From positions 1 through 9,089 of the forward strand of contig JAUHYJ010000115.1 in NCBI GenBank assembly GCA_030425785.1: a stretch of DNA of 9,089 nucleotides. The letters are read 5' to 3'. The position numbers and the translations under genes are program-made. Below are positions 5,724 through 9,089 of the stretch, in pieces. A model generated the notes under the pieces. It made no database searches. It was not told where the DNA came from and saw nothing but the letters and a program-made list of their open reading frames with translations. Numbering within the stretch: the first letter of the stretch is position 1; each line of letters begins with the position of its first letter. This DNA is from Acidimicrobiia bacterium. Its GTDB lineage: Bacteria > Actinomycetota > Acidimicrobiia > Acidimicrobiales > Ilumatobacteraceae.

Positions 5724-6623
5724 GTGAAGGTTCGCATCGGCTTCGGGCTCGGCACCCGCACCACCCTCCACGACGACCGCTTCGGCCCTGTGGTCGACGC
5801 GCTCGAGCGACACCGATTCGACAGCCTCTGGGTGTCCGAACGCATCGGTGGGCCGGCACCCGATCCGCTGGTCGCGATGGCGTACGCCGCCGGCCGTACC
5901 GAGCACCTCAAGTTCGGGATGTCGGTGATGGTGCTGCCGGGCCGGAACCCGATCGTCCTCGCGAAGGCGCTCGCCAGCCTGGCGACGATGTCGGGCGGGC
6001 GGCTCCTCCCGGCGTTCGGGCTCGGCCAGGTCGATCCCCGCGAGCAGCAGGCCTTCGGCGTCGACCGCCGGGAACGCGCGCCGTGGTTCGACGAGGCGAT
6101 GGAGGTCATGCGGGCGTGCTGGTCGGGCGAACCGGTCGTCCACCACGGCGAGCGCTTCGCCTACGACGGCGTGCGGGTCCAGCCGGTCCCGACACGGATG
6201 GACGTCTGGCTCGGGGGCATCGCTCCCTCCGAGCTGCGCCGGGTCGGCCGGCTGGCCGACGGGTGGCTGCCCTCGTTCGTCACCCCGACCGACGCCGCAG
6301 CGGGCCGCGAGGTCGTCGAGCAGGTCTGCGCCGAGCACGACCGTAAGATCGAGGACGACCACTACGGGGTGCTCATCCCCTACTCCCTGGGCGAGCCGCC
6401 GCCCGAACCCATCATGGCGATGCTCGCGAAGCGTCGCCCCGACCTCGACCCGCGCGAGCTGGTCCCGACGTCGTGGGCAGAGCTCGGCGCGGCGATCAGC
6501 CGGTTCGTCGACGTCGGCACGAGCAAGTTCGTGGTGCTCCCGATGGTCGAACCCGAGACGGTCGAGCAGTGGGAGTCGCACCTCGCCGAGGCCGCCGACG
6601 CCCTGCTCCCCCTCGAGACGTAA
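5724..6623 (+). CDS. Luciferase-like monooxygenase, F420-dependent type
   Basis: The 299-residue product belongs to the bacterial luciferase-like (LLM) superfamily of single-domain TIM-barrel flavin or F420 enzymes. The N-terminus MKVRIGFGLG is the first barrel strand. RFDSLWVSERIGGPAPDPLVAM at about 31-52 is the typical second strand and following loop, LKFGMSVMVLPGRNPIVLAK (62-81) the third, and SGGRLLPAFGLG (90-101) the next strand with its cofactor-proximal glycines. The segment ending in RADGWLPSF-type sequence (LADGWLPSF, 177-185) is also characteristic. In actinobacteria such proteins mostly use the deazaflavin F420, but cofactor and substrate cannot be read from sequence. The frame is open far upstream; I chose GTG 5724 because homology-like sequence begins there and the upstream part overlaps the small membrane protein in another frame. 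The stop lies inside the shared hairpin with lipBA. Confidence 0.85.
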   Translation: MKVRIGFGLGTRTTLHDDRFGPVVDALERHRFDSLWVSERIGGPAPDPLVAMAYAAGRTEHLKFGMSVMVLPGRNPIVLAKALASLATMSGGRLLPAFGLGQVDPREQQAFGVDRRERAPWFDEAMEVMRACWSGEPVVHHGERFAYDGVRVQPVPTRMDVWLGGIAPSELRRVGRLADGWLPSFVTPTDAAAGREVVEQVCAEHDRKIEDDHYGVLIPYSLGEPPPEPIMAMLAKRRPDLDPRELVPTSWAELGAAISRFVDVGTSKFVVLPMVEPETVEQWESHLAEAADALLPLET

Positions 6624-6649
6624 CGGGGAGTGCCTGGCACTCCCCGTTA
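6621..6649. terminator. Bidirectional inverted repeat between convergent genes
   Basis: TAACGGGGAGTGCC (6621-6634) and GGCACTCCCCGTTA (6636-6649) are exact reverse complements around a single T. The first three bases are the monooxygenase stop codon; the last three, read on the minus strand, are the lipBA stop codon. The hairpin therefore serves both converging transcripts and fills the whole 23-base gap between the stops. There is no T-run, so termination strength is uncertain. Confidence 0.75.
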
Positions 6650-8296
6650 CAGCGTGACGGGGGTGACGTGGTCGGCAGCCTGCTTCGCGTGGTAGCTCGA
6701 CCGGGTGAGCGGACTCGCCTCGACGTGGCCGATGCCCAACGACTCGCCGAGCTGCTTCCACCGTTCGAACTCGGCCGGTTCGACCCAGCGGGCGACCGGC
6801 AGGTGGTGCGTGGTCGGGCGCAGGTACTGCCCGATGGTGACGATGTCGCAGCCGACGCCGGCCAGGTCGGCCAGCGTGGCGACGACCTCGTCGTCGGTCT
6901 CCCCGACGCCCACCATCAGGCTCGACTTGGTGACGAGCCCGGCCGTCTTCGCCCACGCCAGAACGGCCAGGCTGCGGGCGTAGCCGGCCGACGGACGAAC
7001 GGCCCGCTGCAGGCGGGGCACCGTCTCGACGTTGTGGTTGAGCACGTCGGGGCGCGCGGCGAACAGCAGCTCGAGCGCGTCGAGCGAGCCCTTCGCGTCG
7101 GAGATGAGCGTCTCGACCCGAGCGGCCGGACGACGCAGCCGGATCGCCTCGACGCACGCGGCGACATGCGCCATGCCGCCGTCGGCGAGGTCGTCACGGG
7201 CGACCATCGTGAGCACGACGTGGTCGAGCCCCATGCGGTCGACCGCCTCGGCCACCCGACCCGGCTCGTCGGCCGCGGGATCGAGCGGCTTGCTGGTGTC
7301 GACGAGGCAGAACCCGCACGCGCGCGTGCACCGTTCGCCGAGCACCATGAACGTGGCCGTGCCGTCGCTCCAGCACTCGGACAGGTTCGGGCAGCCGGCG
7401 TCCTCGCACACGGTCACCAGGTCGAGTTCGCGCATCGTCTTCTTGAGGGTCAGCACCTCGGGCCCGAGCGACACCTTGGGCCGCAACCAGTCGGGCTTGC
7501 GTGTCTCGATCGAGAGGCCGTCGGTGACGCCGGCCGCCTCGAGGCGTGCGTGCGAACGTGGCCGGAACGTGACCCGCTCGCCGGGCCCCTCGCCGCGCGA
7601 GAACGGCGCGAGATCGGTGCTGCGATGCTGCCAGGCGACGTCGTGCCGATCGACGACCCCGTCGGCCCACCGCTCGGCCGCGAGCCGGGCGACGATGGCG
7701 ACGACCTGTGCCATCGTCGCGTCGACCCCTTCCTCGGCGAGTGAGGTGACCGGGCGGTCGGCGATGCCGCAGGCGACGATGTGCTCGCGCAGGTACGCCA
7801 TGTCGGTGGTGAGGTTCAGCGCGAAGCCGTGCATGGTGCGCCCGCGCGCGAGCCGGACACCGATGGCGGCGATCTTGCGCGGTGTCGGCCCCTCGGCGTC
7901 GACCCACACGCCGGGATAGTCGGGCAGGCGCCCGGCACCGGGCAGCCCCAACTCGGCCAGCGCGTCGATCAGCAACTGCTCGACGGCACGAACGTGCTCG
8001 AGCGACCCCTTGGCGTTGGGCAGGTTGACGATCGGGTAGCCGACGAGCTGACCGGGGCCGTGATACGTGATGTCGCCGCCGCGATTGACGCCGACGAAGT
8101 CGGCCCCGACCGCCGCCGGATCGCAACGCAGGTTCGTGTCGAGATCGGCGTGCGGGCCGTAGGTGAACACGTGCTCGTGTTCGAGCAGCAGCAGGTGCTG
8201 CTCGGTGCCGTGTTCGAACAGCGCCGTCTGGACGGCAAGCGCCTCGCGATAGGGCACCCGGCCGAGCCAACGAACCCGGAGCGGTGCCGTACTCAT
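6647..8296 (-). CDS. LipB-LipA fusion: octanoyltransferase / lipoyl synthase
   Basis: One uninterrupted 549-codon frame encodes both steps of endogenous lipoylation. Residues 1 to about 225 are LipB, which moves octanoyl from acyl carrier protein to a lysine on E2 and similar domains. It has RGGDITYHGPGQ (72-83), the catalytic Lys141 in RKIAAIG, and Cys176 in VACGI. Residues of about 256-549 are LipA, the radical-SAM enzyme that inserts two sulfurs. It has the auxiliary-cluster cysteines C297, C302 and C308, the radical-SAM motif C323xxxC327xxC330, and the RSSYHA signature with its cluster-binding serine at 532-537. The lengths match separate LipB and LipA. Across the linker (226-270) there is no ATG, GTG or TTG codon in frame, so a separately started complete LipA is unlikely. 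The ATG at 8296 follows the E2 stop by one base, giving tight coupling with a lipoylated substrate. Confidence 0.95.
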   Translation of the reverse strand: MSTAPLRVRWLGRVPYREALAVQTALFEHGTEQHLLLLEHEHVFTYGPHADLDTNLRCDPAAVGADFVGVNRGGDITYHGPGQLVGYPIVNLPNAKGSLEHVRAVEQLLIDALAELGLPGAGRLPDYPGVWVDAEGPTPRKIAAIGVRLARGRTMHGFALNLTTDMAYLREHIVACGIADRPVTSLAEEGVDATMAQVVAIVARLAAERWADGVVDRHDVAWQHRSTDLAPFSRGEGPGERVTFRPRSHARLEAAGVTDGLSIETRKPDWLRPKVSLGPEVLTLKKTMRELDLVTVCEDAGCPNLSECWSDGTATFMVLGERCTRACGFCLVDTSKPLDPAADEPGRVAEAVDRMGLDHVVLTMVARDDLADGGMAHVAACVEAIRLRRPAARVETLISDAKGSLDALELLFAARPDVLNHNVETVPRLQRAVRPSAGYARSLAVLAWAKTAGLVTKSSLMVGVGETDDEVVATLADLAGVGCDIVTIGQYLRPTTHHLPVARWVEPAEFERWKQLGESLGIGHVEASPLTRSSYHAKQAADHVTPVTL

Positions 8297-8297
8297 G

Positions 8298-9089
8298 TCA
8301 GAGCTCGGCGCCCCAGTCGCGGGTCTCGAGGAACTCCTTGACCTTCTTCAGGAACCCGGCTGCGTACGCACCGTCGAACGCCCGATGGTCCCAGCTCATC
8401 GCGAGGTTGCCCACCGGGTGGATGGCGATCGCCTCGCCGCCGTCCGAACCGCGCACGACGACCGGCTTGCGGACGATCGCGTCGGTCGAGATGATCGCGA
8501 CCTGGGGCTGGTTGATGATCGGCATCGTCAGCACCGACCCCGCCGAGCCGTTGTTCGAGATGGTGAACGTGCCGCCCGAGATCTCGTCGGGTCCGAGCTT
8601 GCGGTCGCGGGCCCGGTTCGCGAGGTCACTGATCTCGCGTGCGATCGCCTTGAGCCGCTTGGTCTCGGCATCGCGGATGACCGGAGCGAGCAGGCCCTCG
8701 TAGTCGAGGTCGACCGCGATCGCGAGATCGACGAATCCGTGCACGACGAGCTCGTCGCCGTCGACGCTCGCGTTCAGGTGCGGGAACTCGCCGAGCGCAT
8801 CGACGATCGCCCGCGAGATGAACGGCAGATAGGTGAGGCTGAAGCCCTCGGACGCCTTGAAGTCGCCCTTGACCTTGCCGCGGGTCGTGTCGACGTTTGC
8901 GAAGTCGACCTCGACGACGCTGAACGCGTGCGGCGAGACCGCCTTGCTCATCACCATGTGGTCGCCGGTGAGTCGGCGGATCTTCGACAGGCGCACGGTC
9001 GTGTCGCGATCGTCGGCCTGCACTGCCGGCGGCGCCATGGCGGGTGCCGGGGCTGCGGCGGGAGCAGGTGCCGGGGCCGGCTCCGCGGC
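8298..9089 (-). CDS. 2-oxoacid dehydrogenase E2 dihydrolipoyl acyltransferase, C-terminal part
   Basis: The window holds the last 263 residues; the lipoyl and subunit-binding domains are beyond the right edge. The visible part begins with an Ala/Pro-rich flexible linker (about 22 residues). The catalytic acyltransferase domain starts at VRLSKIRRLTGDHMV and ends at the stop at 8298. The active-site motif is SWDHRAFDG, with His235 and Asp239 counting from the window edge. FTISNNGSAGSVLTMPIIN and QPQVAI are standard core sequences. E2 forms the multimeric core of pyruvate, 2-oxoglutarate or branched-chain dehydrogenase and carries the swinging lipoyl arm. Which complex this one serves (DlaT-like or SucB-like) is not decided by the sequence. 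An in-frame ATG at 9038 is inside the linker and is not the start. The stop is one base from the lipBA start, and dlaT lies near lipB-lipA in mycobacteria too. Confidence 0.92.
   Translation of the reverse strand, partial: AAEPAPAPAPAAAPAPAMAPPAVQADDRDTTVRLSKIRRLTGDHMVMSKAVSPHAFSVVEVDFANVDTTRGKVKGDFKASEGFSLTYLPFISRAIVDALGEFPHLNASVDGDELVVHGFVDLAIAVDLDYEGLLAPVIRDAETKRLKAIAREISDLANRARDRKLGPDEISGGTFTISNNGSAGSVLTMPIINQPQVAIISTDAIVRKPVVVRGSDGGEAIAIHPVGNLAMSWDHRAFDGAYAAGFLKKVKEFLETRDWGAEL

Noticed and set aside
5664..7157. Long minus-strand frame spanning the monooxygenase and part of lipBA
   Set aside because: It is a shadow: it reads through two real convergent genes and the hairpin between them, with biased low-complexity translation.
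7032..7919. Plus-strand frame of about 295 codons inside lipBA
   Set aside because: It is antisense to a gene with all catalytic motifs in place; the Ser/Arg/Thr-rich translation has no domain.
9036..9038. ATG at 9038 as the E2 start
   Set aside because: The Ala/Pro linker continues in frame to the window edge, and an E2 starting there would lack its lipoyl domain.

Overview
The window is about 9 kb of very GC-rich, densely packed chromosomal DNA with strong G/C bias at third codon positions. Gene content and control signals point to an actinomycete-type bacterium. The evidence is an F420-type luciferase-like monooxygenase, an Ala/Pro-rich 2-oxoacid dehydrogenase E2 next to lipoate biosynthesis as in mycobacteria, and several genes with a TANNNT box 6-8 bases before the start and no Shine-Dalgarno. 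An Acidimicrobiia-like lineage is my best guess, but that is inference. I see no mobile element, CRISPR array, tRNA or rRNA; this looks like ordinary core and near-core chromosome.

Left part (1-1565, all minus strand): the N-terminus of an ABC-F ATPase runs off the left edge. Upstream of it lies a secreted lipoprotein with a degenerate SGNH-hydrolase-like domain (251-1108), then the mechanosensitive channel gene mscL (1194-1565). A perfect 16-bp hairpin separates mscL from the lipoprotein gene.

Middle (1704-3973, plus strand): an unrecognised three-helix membrane protein is translationally coupled (TGATG) to a CxxxxC-type flavin pyridine-nucleotide-disulfide oxidoreductase. The oxidoreductase lacks the usual C-terminal His-Glu pair. 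Convergent to it is an EntS-like (MFS_3) major facilitator exporter (3986-5239, minus).

Right-middle (5240-6623): the region upstream of the MFS gene holds a probable 96-residue two-helix membrane protein (5380-5670, plus). It is followed by a luciferase-like monooxygenase (5724-6623, plus) whose GTG start abuts a composite palindrome.

Right part (6647-9089, minus strand): a 2-oxoacid dehydrogenase E2 acyltransferase, cut by the right edge, is followed one base after its stop by a single 549-codon gene encoding a LipB-LipA fusion. That protein joins octanoyltransferase to lipoyl synthase, so the enzyme needing the lipoyl cofactor and both steps of making it on the protein are co-expressed. 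A perfect inverted repeat that contains the stop codons of both genes closes the convergent monooxygenase/lipBA junction.

The most distinctive items are the LipB-LipA fusion, the SGNH-like lipoprotein with replaced catalytic residues, and the coupled membrane protein/oxidoreductase pair. I found no convincing wholly new multi-gene system.
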